From positions 5,208,001 through 5,272,000 of the forward strand of contig NZ_CP036287.1 in the NCBI RefSeq assembly GCF_007748095.1: 64,000 bases of DNA, given 5' to 3'. The DNA comes from Engelhardtia mirabilis. Its GTDB lineage: Bacteria; Planctomycetota; UBA1135; GCA-002686595. Of the stretch, positions 35,733 through 47,738 are shown one piece after another. The position numbers were made by a program, and so were the translations under genes. Each line of letters begins with the position of its first letter. Position 1 is the stretch's first letter. Below the pieces are notes generated by a model. The model was not told the DNA's origin. It searched no databases and was given only the letters and a program-made list of their open reading frames with translations.

Positions 35733-36289
35733 GTGGGCAAGATGCGCGCCCCGCCCCGCGATGTCATCGGTGTGAAGTCAAAACAACACCGAAGGCGGAG
35801 CGCGCTGGTAGATGGTATCCCGACGTCGCTGCGGGATCTCCTGTTCCTGTTCTCCGGCTGCTTCGCGCGGCCCAGCTTCGAGAGCTTCACGTCCTTGGTC
35901 GTGGGCTGGATCACGTGCCGGGGCTCGCATCAGATTACGCGGATGATCCAGGCCGGCGGTGCGGTGGGATCGAAGCACTTTTCATGCTTTCACCGCTTCC
36001 TGTCGCGAGCCAAGTGGAGCCCCGACGACCTGGGAGCCGTCATCCTGAAGCTGGCCGAGCCTTGGCTCCCTGACTTGGTCGAAGCCTTGATCGATGACAC
36101 GCTCTGCCACCGCGGAGGTCCGAGGATCTTCGGCGTCGCGATGCACCACGACGGCGCGAACTCCAGCCGAGGATGGAGCCGGCTCTCCTGCGGCCACAAC
36201 TGGGTCGTGCTGGCGATCAGGATTCCTCTGCCGTGGGATCGTGAGCGAGGCGCCGCGCTCCCGATCTTCTTCCGTCTGGTGCGCCCCCC
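35733..36289 (+). pseudogene. Truncated transposase, IS701/IS4-like DDE family
   Basis: The N-terminal part of a DDE transposase: ARPSFESFTSLVVGWITCRGSHQITRMIQAGG, FHRFLSRAKWSPDDLG, then the first catalytic Asp region ALIDDTLCHRGGPRIFGVAMHHDGANSSRGWSRLSCGHNWVV, a strong match in style to IS701-type transposases. The reading frame runs into the left end of an IS3-like element near 36290 and stops about 20 bases later. The remaining half with the later catalytic residues is not found on the other side of that element, so the gene is dead. GTG at 35733 or ATG at 35742 would have been the start. Confidence 0.75.
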
Positions 36290-36344
36290 AGTTTCTCCGG
36301 ACACCCGCTAAGGGCCGGCAGCCCGCCTTTGATGGCACCTGGAG

Positions 36345-36788
36345 ATGACCCTGGAGCACCCGATGTCCGCAGACCCGTTGCACCCGGCAAAGCCGAGCAG
36401 TTCGCAGCCCGGCACCTCCGAGGGAGGCCGTAGGCCGACCGGAGAGGAGCCGGCAGCCGCCCCGCCCGATGTCCCCCAGCGCTGGTCTTCGCGCCGCAAG
36501 GCCGAAATCGTGGTCCGTCTGCTGAAGGGCGAGAGCATCGGCGCGCTGTCGCGCGAGACGCAGCAGACGGCGGCCAAGCTGGCCGAGTGGCGCGACGCCT
36601 TCCTGGCCGGCGCAGAGGCCGGTTTGAAGGGTCGCCCCGAGCAGGACGAGCAGGAGGCTTTCGACGAAGAGCGCCGTCGCCTTCAGGCGAAGGTCGGGAA
36701 GCAGGCGATGGAGATCGAGCTCCTGTACGAGCACTGCCACAAGCTGGAGGCCGGGCTCCCCCCGGCCCAGCGGAGGTCGAAACGGTGA
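36345..36788 (+). CDS. IS3-family transposase orfA
   Basis: The helix-turn-helix subunit of an IS3 transposase, 147 residues. A disordered Pro/Ser-rich N terminus (about 45 residues) precedes the DNA-binding region QRWSSRRKAEIVVRLLKGESIGALSRETQQTAAKLAEWRDAFLAGAEAGLKGRP, then a Glu/Arg-rich coiled coil (EERRRLQAKVGKQAMEIELLYE) typical of orfA. It overlaps orfB as GTGA at 36785-36788. A shorter start at 36363 is possible. Confidence 0.82.
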   Translation: MTLEHPMSADPLHPAKPSSSQPGTSEGGRRPTGEEPAAAPPDVPQRWSSRRKAEIVVRLLKGESIGALSRETQQTAAKLAEWRDAFLAGAEAGLKGRPEQDEQEAFDEERRRLQAKVGKQAMEIELLYEHCHKLEAGLPPAQRRSKR

Positions 36789-37680
36789 GCGTGACGCTCT
36801 CGTCCTCCGAGAATCGCACCTACGACGTCACGCTGGTTTGCCGAGCCTGGGAGATCGGTCGGTCGACTCTCTAGAATGGCGTGATCGCCGAGACTCGAAC
36901 GTCACGCCTCGACGACGTGGCCCTCGCCCAGCGATCTCTGACGCCGAGCTGGCCGACGCGATCCGGGACCTCTATGCCCAGCTCGAGGCCGATTGCGGCA
37001 TCCGCGGCGAGGGGTACCGCAAGACCCACGCCCGCCTGCGCAGACTGGACATCCACGTCGGTCGTGACCGCGTGCTGCGCGTCATGCGCGAGTACGGCCT
37101 GCTCAGCCCGACCCGCGTCGGGCGCGCGCGCGGCCCGCAGGTGCACGACGGCCGGATCACCACCGATCGCCCCGACGAAATGTGGGGCACCGACGCAACT
37201 CAGACCCTGACGCTCGACGAGGGCCAGGCGCGGGTCTTCGTCGCCATCGACCACTGCACCGGCGAGATCGTCGGCATCCATGCCGCTTCTCGCGGCAACC
37301 GCTACGAGGCGCTCGAGCCGATCAACCAGGCGGTCCGGGCGCGCTTCGGCGAGGTCGAGCAGGACGTCGCCGCCGGACTTGCGCTGCGCCACGACCACGG
37401 CACGCAGTACATGTCGCGCGCCTTTCAGGCGCAGCTCAACTTCCTGGGAATCGAATCCAGCCCGAGCTTCGTCCGCCAGCCCGAAGGCAACGGCACGGCC
37501 GAGCGATTCATGCGGACCCTCGAGGAGCAGCTGCTCTGGGTCCGCGACTTCCGCACCGTCGAGGAGCTCCGCCTCGCGCTGCTCGACTTCCAGCACACCT
37601 ACAACGAGTCCTGGATCCTCGCCCGTCACGGGTACCGCACCCCGAACCAAGCAAGGGCCGCCCTCGTCGCGGCGGCCTGA
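36785..37680 (+). pseudogene. IS3-family transposase orfB, broken by a one-base deletion
   Basis: Translation starts at GTG 36785 (VSVTLSSSENRTYDV, a typical orfB start) and stops at the TAG at 36872-36874, right after GRSTL. The family continues GRSTLY-x-WRDR; in the next frame the text resumes as LEWRDRRDSNVTPRRRGPRPAISD, so one base was lost near 36873. The rest is a complete rve integrase domain with first Asp in GTDATQT, second in RHDHGTQY and Glu in NGTAERF, exactly 35 residues apart. Nothing else is damaged, so the loss looks recent. Confidence 0.85.
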
Positions 37681-37726
37681 TCCTCAACCGTCAACAAGAC
37701 ACACTTGTGTCCGGGAAACTCAGGCC

Positions 37727-37845
37727 GCTACAGGGTGGATCTCGTTCTCAGCCGCGATCTGGTGCACCGGCTTGATGCCCTTGAGTGCCTCCATCGCGAC
37801 TCGCGCCTTGAACTCGGCGCTTTACCTCCTGCGTTTGCGCTTCAT
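37727..37845 (-). pseudogene. Relic of a second IS3-family orfA
   Basis: The minus strand reads MKRKRRR, a TAA stop, then SAEFKARVAMEALKGIKPV and HQIAAENEIHPV, a clear match in style to the N terminus of IS3 orfA proteins (KRKRYSAEFKARVALEALKG). The TAA sits where a Tyr codon is usual. Similarity ends abruptly beside the right end of the neighbouring IS3 element. Too short for a full frame and certainly non-functional. Confidence 0.75.
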
Positions 37846-37940
37846 CTGGCTACTGATGCCCCTCCTCCTGGCACCTGCCAGCATAGCCTGGCCCGTGGCT
37901 CCGGTTGGCCAGACCGCCCCTGACCGCCGAGTTAAACGAG

Positions 37941-37975
37941 ACGAGCCCCCGAGGGCTATGCCCTCGGGGGCTCGT
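37941..37975 (-). terminator. rRNA operon terminator
   Basis: A perfect 16-pair GC-rich stem (inner part GAGCCCCCGAGGGC with its complement) around a TAT loop lies 7 bp beyond the 5S gene. On the minus strand it is followed by TCTCGTTTAACT, a T-bearing tail. This is a strong intrinsic terminator. Confidence 0.88.
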
Positions 37976-37982
37976 TGAGAAA

Positions 37983-38090
37983 CCCCGGCGATACCTACTT
38001 TCTCGCTTTCGCAATATCATCGGCAGCTCCTGCTTGACGACCGTGTTCGGGATGGGAACGGGTATGGCCAGGAGCCTATGGTCACCGGGA
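37983..38090 (-). rRNA. rrf: 5S ribosomal RNA
   Basis: The minus strand reads CCCGGTGACCATAGG at the 5' end and closes with ATCGCCGGGG, which pair as helix I. The conserved internal parts CCCATCCCGAACACGG and GCGAGAAAGTAGGT are present. Ends were set by the terminal pairing; the gene is about 108 bases. Confidence 0.92.
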
Positions 38091-38209
38091 GTACTATCCC
38101 CAGCCGCCGGAGCGGATGGGGTGAAGGTGGTGAGGTGGCGCGCGCAGGGAGTTCATGAGCTCCCTTCACCAGCAGCACTTAGCCGAAGCCGTCGTACCAA
38201 TGGGGAAGA

Positions 38210-41182
<2,973 letters not shown>

Positions 41183-41219
41183 ACGCTCTTGTTTACTCGT
41201 GGTTCTGCCACGCGCCACC

Positions 41220-41241
41220 TCACCTTGTTTTCAAAGAACCG
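41220..41241 (-). promoter_or_regulatory. boxA-like antitermination/processing element before 23S
   Basis: On the minus strand the 22 bases contain GGTTCTTTGAAAACAAGG, which resembles the TTCTTTGAAAAC element found before 16S and 23S genes in many bacteria. The same 22 bases occur exactly in the 16S leader at 43393-43414. Confidence 0.65.
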
Positions 41242-41358
41242 TCCAGGCGAAATCCCACTCGGGGGTCGCTTGGACGTGACTCACCACTCGCCGATCTTGG
41301 ATCGAACACTCGAGACAGCCCAGTTCAGGAGGCCGAGCCGGTCTCTTCGCCGCCGGTA

Positions 41359-41434
41359 TGGTGGAGGCGAAGGGATTCGAACCCATGACCGCCTGGTTGC
41401 AAACCAGGTGCTCTACCAACTGAGCTACGCCCCC
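41359..41434 (-). tRNA. tRNA-Ala (anticodon UGC)
   Basis: Full cloverleaf in the 16S-23S spacer: acceptor GGGGGCG/CGCCTCC (one G-U), anticodon arm CCTGG-TTTGCAA-CCAGG and T arm GGTTCGAATCC. CCA is encoded at 41359-41361. Confidence 0.97.
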
Positions 41435-41512
41435 GGTCAGCGACAGCCAAAAGGCAGCCTCCAGCTCGGGACGACCAGGCGGTTCAACATCCATCGGAAG
41501 CGGCCACCGGGG

Positions 41513-41589
41513 TGGTGGGCCTGACTGGACTTGAACCAGTGACCTCCCGCTTATCAGGCGGACGCTCTAACCAACTGAGCTACAGGCCC
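41513..41589 (-). tRNA. tRNA-Ile (anticodon GAU)
   Basis: Full cloverleaf in the 16S-23S spacer: acceptor GGGCCTG/CAGGCCC, anticodon loop CTGATAA with GAT, and T arm GGTTCAAGTCC. CCA is encoded at 41513-41515. The order 16S-Ile-Ala-23S is the classic arrangement. Confidence 0.97.
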
Positions 41590-41754
41590 GAGGTGGTAGA
41601 CGACGCTAGCGTCGCTTCTGGCGTGGACAGCAGTTGCTGCCCACAAGCGACGCTTGCCTACACTCCGGGCGAGTGGTGTGGAAGGGGTGACCTCGATCCC
41701 GCGCGAACAATCCTATGCTCATCTCCCACCTAAGTGGAAGATCTAACTTTTCCG

Positions 41755-43294
<1,540 letters not shown>

Positions 43295-43392
43295 GGTTTC
43301 GTTCTGACTTTTTGGAGTGGGTCGCCAGTCATCGGTCGGCATTTCTGCCGCCTCTGCTGATCGACCCTCTTATTGCTCGCTTAGGATCGAGG

Positions 43393-43414
43393 TCACCTTG
43401 TTTTCAAAGAACCG
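43393..43414 (-). promoter_or_regulatory. boxA-like element in the 16S leader
   Basis: Exact 22-base copy of the element before 23S (41220-41241), about 100 bases upstream of mature 16S. Two identical copies before the two large rRNAs suggest an antitermination or RNase III processing role. Confidence 0.65.
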
Positions 43415-43583
43415 GTCGGCGCACTTCTCTCTCGAGATGCATCGACCGTTGTGGGGTCCCGGGCGACGGTGGCGTGAGCCACTGTGGCCTTCCTGACTTG
43501 GCCTCGCTCGGCACCCCGTGGGGGCCGTTCGGAGCCTGGTGGGCCGCGCTGGTGAGCGCTGCGCCGCGTGTCAGGGAGGGGAG

Positions 43584-43611
43584 ATAGTAGGGATCGCGGC
43601 CGGTGGGTCAA
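43584..43611 (-). promoter_or_regulatory. Candidate rRNA operon promoter
   Basis: On the minus strand TTGACC (43611-43606) is followed after 16 bp by TACTAT (43589-43584). Five and four of six consensus bases match. A start near 43577 would give a leader of about 280 bases containing the boxA-like element. No UP element is obvious. Confidence 0.55.
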
Positions 43612-44005
43612 CCTCGTGGAGGGGAAAAAGGGGCAGGCTCTGATCAGATTCCATAAAGCGCTGCCCGCGCTTGGCTTAGATCGTGGCGTTACTCGCCCAT
43701 TCGCGGGCTGGATGCCCGAGACGTCCTTTCGGGGGGGCACTCCGGGGGTACTCCGGAGGCCTCGTTCTCCCCTTCCGCCATCAGCCGGGCGCCAACCGGG
43801 GGACGACAGGCTTGGGTCGGGTTGCAGTGGGAGAGCTTCTGGGCGATTGCCTCGCGCCGGTAAAGGCATGCAGAGCAGACGTTTATAATGGCCGCGTGGG
43901 TGCTGCCGGAGGCCGGATTCCGGCTCGGAATGGCCCCCGAACGCCGGAGGGGCGAGTCGCGCCCACGCGCGACCCGCCCCTCGATGGCCACATTCTGGGG
44001 CGACC
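43612..44005. other. Intergenic region between rRNA promoter and L,D-transpeptidase
   Basis: No gene seen. It contains a strong hairpin at 43947-43982. A plus-strand TATAAT at 43884-43889 has no matching -35 box. Confidence 0.4.
43947..43982 (-). terminator. Terminator after the L,D-transpeptidase gene
   Basis: GAGGGGCG-A-GTCGCGC and GCGCGAC-C-CGCCCCTC form a 15-pair stem with one mismatch around a four-base loop, 24 bases beyond the minus-strand stop at 44006. It would insulate the gene from the rRNA promoter. Confidence 0.65.
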
Positions 44006-45373
44006 TCAGGGTCGGACCAGGATCTCCGCCCCCATGGGGAGGATCTCGAACAGGAGCTCGACTCGGTCGTTGACCATGCGCACGCACCCCTCGCTGGAGG
44101 CGGTCCCGATGCTCTGTGGTTCCCAGGTCCCGTGGAAGCCGTAGCTGGTGTCGTCGGCCTCTCCGGGGACTCGCCAGCCGATCCAGCGGGTACCGAGGGG
44201 GTTCTTGGGATCGCCGTAAGGGACCGGCTCCTGCCCGCGGCGCCACCACGGCGGTTCGGGGATCTTCTGCCCCGCCTCGAAGGTGCCGAGGATCGTCTCC
44301 GCCCCCTCGCGCCCGACCCCCACATGAAAGGACTCCACGACCTCGTTGCCGATGAAGTAGAGCATCCATCGCGCGCCCACATCGACCAAGACGCTGACGG
44401 GTTCGACGGGGATTCGCAGGGTCTGCCCCTCGCGCAGGTAGTCGTCGAACTCCATGCCGTTCGAGCGCGCGATGAGGCCCGTCGAGAGGTGCAGGTCGGG
44501 ATGATCTGCGAGCACGCGCTTGCGGATAGCGACGAGGCTGTCGCCCTGACGCACTTGAACGTCGATCGACTCCCAGTCGCCTTGCGGATCCCAGCGGTGT
44601 CGTCGCTCCGCGGCGTGCAGCGTGTTCGACCATTCGGTCAGAGACTGCACAGAAGGGTCCCATTCGGCATCTAGCTCCATTTGGAGCACCCGCCCGATGA
44701 GCACGCTCGCCTCGCCGTAACGCCCAGCATCGAGTGCGTGCTCCGCCGCGGCCGCGTGCAGTCGCATGTCCATCGCACGCTCGAGGGGTGACACGTCAGC
44801 CGCGTCGGGCAACGGGAAGGCGACGGCTCCGAGCGAGGCCGCGACGAGCTGCTTCATACGCGACGGTACGGCGCCACTCTCGGCGATGGCCAGCGCGCGT
44901 TGCTCCGCAGCTGCTCGCTCGCCGCCGAGCGCTTCCGTGAAAGCGCGCACCGCGTTGGCACTTGCCGCATCGAGCTGACTCGAGGCGAGCTGCAGCGCCC
45001 GCTGGTCGGCGCCGTGTGCCAGGGCTGCTGCGACCTCCACTTCCCGCGATGCTGCCTCGGCCGCTTCGACCGAGGCGCGCGAGAAGGGGCTGCTCTCGAC
45101 CTGGTCGAGTCGCGGGGCCGCCCCCTCCCTGGCCCTCATCTGGCCACCGGTCCCCGACCCCTCAGAGCGCGGTGGGCGCCCGTCGGCTGGCGCTGGCCCA
45201 GGAGCCGCGCGCGTCGGTCTCGCGCGATTGCCGCCCGGGTCCTCGACCCCCACGACGGCCGCTTGGGCTCCCGCGCCGAGCCCTTCGGGACCGGCAGCCT
45301 GGGTGGAGGGGAAGAGCTTCAGGAACGCCCAGACGGCGGCTCCCGACAGGATCAGGACGACCAGAATGCGCAT
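44006..45373 (-). CDS. LysM-containing L,D-transpeptidase (YkuD family)
   Basis: Periplasmic enzyme that forms 3-3 cross-links in peptidoglycan or attaches proteins to it. The 455-residue protein starts with a membrane anchor (MRILVVLILSGAAVWAFLKLF), has a low-complexity linker, an Ala/Glu-rich helical domain (about residues 110-270), a LysM-like part (DVQVRQGDSLVAIRKRVLADHPDLHLSTGLIARSNGM) and a C-terminal YkuD domain. The catalytic site reads GFHGTWEPQSIGTASSEGCVRM, with Cys and Arg present but Glu replacing the His of the SHGC form. It ends IEVLVRP-like at ILVRP. A terminator follows at 43947-43982. Confidence 0.85.
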   Translation of the reverse strand: MRILVVLILSGAAVWAFLKLFPSTQAAGPEGLGAGAQAAVVGVEDPGGNRARPTRAAPGPAPADGRPPRSEGSGTGGQMRAREGAAPRLDQVESSPFSRASVEAAEAASREVEVAAALAHGADQRALQLASSQLDAASANAVRAFTEALGGERAAAEQRALAIAESGAVPSRMKQLVAASLGAVAFPLPDAADVSPLERAMDMRLHAAAAEHALDAGRYGEASVLIGRVLQMELDAEWDPSVQSLTEWSNTLHAAERRHRWDPQGDWESIDVQVRQGDSLVAIRKRVLADHPDLHLSTGLIARSNGMEFDDYLREGQTLRIPVEPVSVLVDVGARWMLYFIGNEVVESFHVGVGREGAETILGTFEAGQKIPEPPWWRRGQEPVPYGDPKNPLGTRWIGWRVPGEADDTSYGFHGTWEPQSIGTASSEGCVRMVNDRVELLFEILPMGAEILVRP

Positions 45374-45783
45374 GAGGTGCGGCTTGGGTCGGAGTTCGCC
45401 CTCCGCGAGGTCGCGGGCCGCCGATCCTCGCGGACGGGCGGCGTTGGCCCTAGGGGCCCCTGGGCGGTCGAGAACAGTGAGAGAGATGGAAGAACCCGGC
45501 CGTGCCGTGTCGGCTCGGCCCTGAACCTCTCGGTTCAGGTGGGCCCGACACCGCGCGGGGTTGCCGCGCTAGTCGAGGTGGGCCCAGATCGCGCACATTA
45601 GGAACAGGGGCTTCGACCGATACACCTGCGCGGCCAGGTGGGCTTCCGGCCTCAATCTAGCCCCCCTCTCCGGGGGAGAGAAGCTGCAGAGGCCCTCGAT
45701 CCCTGCGTCGAGCGTCGATTCGTCCTAAACCGCCCGAGGAGCCGGGTTCGCAACCGATCCGCACCTTGGGCGCGGATGCGGCG
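45374..45783. other. Intergenic region (410 bp) after the lpx operon
   Basis: No gene seen. It holds the terminator at 45507-45551 and should contain the promoter of the L,D-transpeptidase gene, which I could not pinpoint. Confidence 0.45.
45507..45551 (-). terminator. Terminator of the lipid A operon
   Basis: A long compound stem: outer GTGTCGG/CCGACAC, inner CCTGAACC/GGTTCAGG around TCTC, with short bulges. It lies 230 bp beyond the last gene of the minus-strand lpx run. No clear T tract follows. Confidence 0.5.
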
Positions 45784-46815
45784 CTACCACTCCTGGCTGC
45801 GGATGCGGTCGGTGATGCGCTCTGCGAGCTCGAGGGCCCGACGACCGTCGCGACCGTCGACCTCGTGCTCGGTGCCGTCCCGTACCGCACGCAGGAATGC
45901 GTCGAGTTCCGCCTGGAGCGGCTGCTGCTCGCCCGCCAGCTCCAGCTCCTCCATCTCGAGCAACCCCTGCTCCACCACGTCGATACGGCCGGCCATGGCA
46001 CCCTCCGCGAGCGCCGCGAGGCTGGCTCGGTCCGAGGACCAGTTGGGGCCCTTGCGAACCACCAGGCCGTAGTTCTTGGTGAAGTCGAGGCTCACGTAGC
46101 TATCCGGGCCGAACATCCGGTAGCGCCGCATGGGTGAGAGGGACACGCGACTCGCCGTGAGGCTGGCCCGCGCACCGTTCTCGAAGATCAGCCGGACGGA
46201 GGCGATGTCCTCGTGCTCGGTCAGGATCCGCCCCCCGGTGGCGTCGAAGTCGACCACCTGGGATCCGACGGCGTCGAGGACCAGGTCGAGGTCGTGGATC
46301 ATCAGGTCGTGCACCACCCCCACCTCGCTGCTGCGCAGGCTGAAGGCCGTCAGGCGGTGCGACTCGATGAAACGCGGCGCCAAGCCCATTTCGCGCACCC
46401 GCCGCAACCCGGGCTGGAAGCGCTCCACGTGCCCGACCGCCACTGCCGCACCCGAGCGCTCGGCCGCCGCCAGAATCGCGTCGGCGCTGGCCAGGGACTC
46501 GGCCAGGGGCTTCTCGACCAGACAGGGGATCCCCCGCTCGAGCAGCGGCACGGCCACCGCGGCATGGGCGGGTGTCGAGACCACGACGCTCGCGGCGTCC
46601 AGGTCCCCGGGTAGTTCCGAGATGTCGGCTGCCGCCACACATCCCAACTCCCGGGCCAGGGCCTCGGCCCGCTTCACATCGAGATCGACGATCGCAACCA
46701 GCTCCGCTCCCGGATGGGCGGCATAGATCCGGCTGTGGAACGTGCCGAGATGTCCACCGCCGACGACCGCAACCCGCAGGGGTCGCCCCTCCCACGCGAA
46801 CTCGGGATGACTCAA
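45784..46815 (-). CDS. Gfo/Idh/MocA oxidoreductase, GnnA-like, coupled to lpxA
   Basis: NAD(P)-dependent sugar dehydrogenase, 343 residues. Rossmann motif VAVVGGGHLGTFHSRIY near residue 15, the EKP motif in CLVEKPLAES near residue 100, and the HDLMIHDLDLVLDAVG segment near residue 170 identify the family. GnnA of Acidithiobacillus, also beside lpxA, oxidises the 3-OH of UDP-GlcNAc so that an aminotransferase (GnnB) can make a 3-amino sugar for amide-linked lipid A. Position and fold fit GnnA, but no GnnB is in the window. The start is TTG at 46815, overlapping the lpxA stop as TTGA; no ATG is near. Another sugar oxidoreductase role remains possible. Confidence 0.75.
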   Translation of the reverse strand: MSHPEFAWEGRPLRVAVVGGGHLGTFHSRIYAAHPGAELVAIVDLDVKRAEALARELGCVAAADISELPGDLDAASVVVSTPAHAAVAVPLLERGIPCLVEKPLAESLASADAILAAAERSGAAVAVGHVERFQPGLRRVREMGLAPRFIESHRLTAFSLRSSEVGVVHDLMIHDLDLVLDAVGSQVVDFDATGGRILTEHEDIASVRLIFENGARASLTASRVSLSPMRRYRMFGPDSYVSLDFTKNYGLVVRKGPNWSSDRASLAALAEGAMAGRIDVVEQGLLEMEELELAGEQQPLQAELDAFLRAVRDGTEHEVDGRDGRRALELAERITDRIRSQEW

Positions 46816-47726
46816 TCGCCCAGCCCCGCCGTCGTTTCGCCGAGGATCCGAGCCCGGCCGAGGCGGCTGAACTCATCCCGCAGCGTCTCCCGGTAGCGGC
46901 CCCTCTGCGAGGTCGCCGTGAGCCTGAGCGCTTCGACCAGCCGCAGCACCTGCGGGTCGTCGGACATGTCGGCCAGGCGATCGAGTGCCTCCCCGCGGGT
47001 CCCGGTGGCCCTGTAGATGTCCTTGAAGGCCTCGCGCAGGGCTCGCACGTTGGCCTCGTCGATGCCCGCGCGCTGCAGCCCGATGCTGTTGACGCCCCGC
47101 ACGCGACTCGGGTGGCCCTCGACGATCATGAAGGGCGGGATGTCGTGGATCATGCGGGTCATTCCGCCCACGTAGGAGTAGGCGCCGATGGTCACGAAGT
47201 GGTGCGCCGCTGCAGCTCCGGAGATGTTGGCGCGCAGCTCCACCTTGACGTGTCCGGCGAGCAGCGAGTTGTTGCCCATGATCACGTGGTCGTCGAGGTC
47301 GCAGTCGTGGGCCACGTGGCAGCAGGCCATCAGCAGGCAGTCGGAGCCGATGCGCGTGTAGCCGCCACCCTTGACCGTGCCGCGGTTGATCGTGACGAAC
47401 TCGCGAATCGTGTTGCGGTCGCCGATGTGCAGGCAGGTCGCCTCTCCACGGTAGGAGAAGTCCTGCGGCGCGGTCCCCAGGGATGCCTGACCGAAGATCA
47501 CGTTGTGATCGCCGATCACGGTCACGCCGCTGATGTTGACCTTGGGCCCGATGATGTTGTCCACACCGATCGTCGCCAGCCCCTCGATCGCGACCTGGGG
47601 TCCGATCTCGGTTCGATCGCCGATCCGGGTCCCGGGCGCAATCACGCAGTAGGGGCCGATCTTGACCTCCTCGCCGAGCTCCACCCCCTCGCCGAGGATC
47701 GCCGTTTCGTGGACTTGGGTACTCAT
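46812..47726 (-). CDS. lpxA: UDP-N-acetylglucosamine acyltransferase
   Basis: Transfers a 3-hydroxyacyl chain from ACP to UDP-GlcNAc (or its 3-amino form), first step of lipid A. The 304-residue protein is a left-handed beta helix of hexapeptide repeats (IGPYCVIAPGTRIGDRTEIGP and on) with LGTAPQDFSYRGE, IREFVTINRGT and the catalytic His in MACCHVAHDC near residue 135. The C-terminal helical domain is longer than usual (family about 260). It follows lpxC-fabZ by 12 bases and overlaps the oxidoreductase. Confidence 0.95.
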   Translation of the reverse strand: MSTQVHETAILGEGVELGEEVKIGPYCVIAPGTRIGDRTEIGPQVAIEGLATIGVDNIIGPKVNISGVTVIGDHNVIFGQASLGTAPQDFSYRGEATCLHIGDRNTIREFVTINRGTVKGGGYTRIGSDCLLMACCHVAHDCDLDDHVIMGNNSLLAGHVKVELRANISGAAAAHHFVTIGAYSYVGGMTRMIHDIPPFMIVEGHPSRVRGVNSIGLQRAGIDEANVRALREAFKDIYRATGTRGEALDRLADMSDDPQVLRLVEALRLTATSQRGRYRETLRDEFSRLGRARILGETTAGLGD

Positions 47727-47738
47727 GGGTGTGCGCGC

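Larger units (their letters stand above)
36290..37722 (+). mobile_element. IS3-family insertion sequence (about 1.43 kb), inactivated
   Basis: Imperfect terminal inverted repeats bound two transposase frames: AGTTTCTCCGGACAC at 36290-36304 and, as reverse complement, AGTTTCCCGGACAC ending the element near 37720. They differ by one inserted base. CAG flanks both sides if the tips are read as TTTCT and AAACT, a possible 3 bp target duplication. Overlapping orfA/orfB with a DD(35)E catalytic domain and the length fit the IS3 family. A frameshift in orfB (36872) suggests it cannot move by itself. Confidence 0.8.

Noticed and set aside
36290..37845. Composite transposon carrying cargo genes
   Set aside because: Only transposase fragments are present and the flanking elements are of different types and truncated.
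43884..43889. Perfect plus-strand TATAAT as a promoter
   Set aside because: No -35 box at 16-18 bp upstream and no plus-strand gene downstream.
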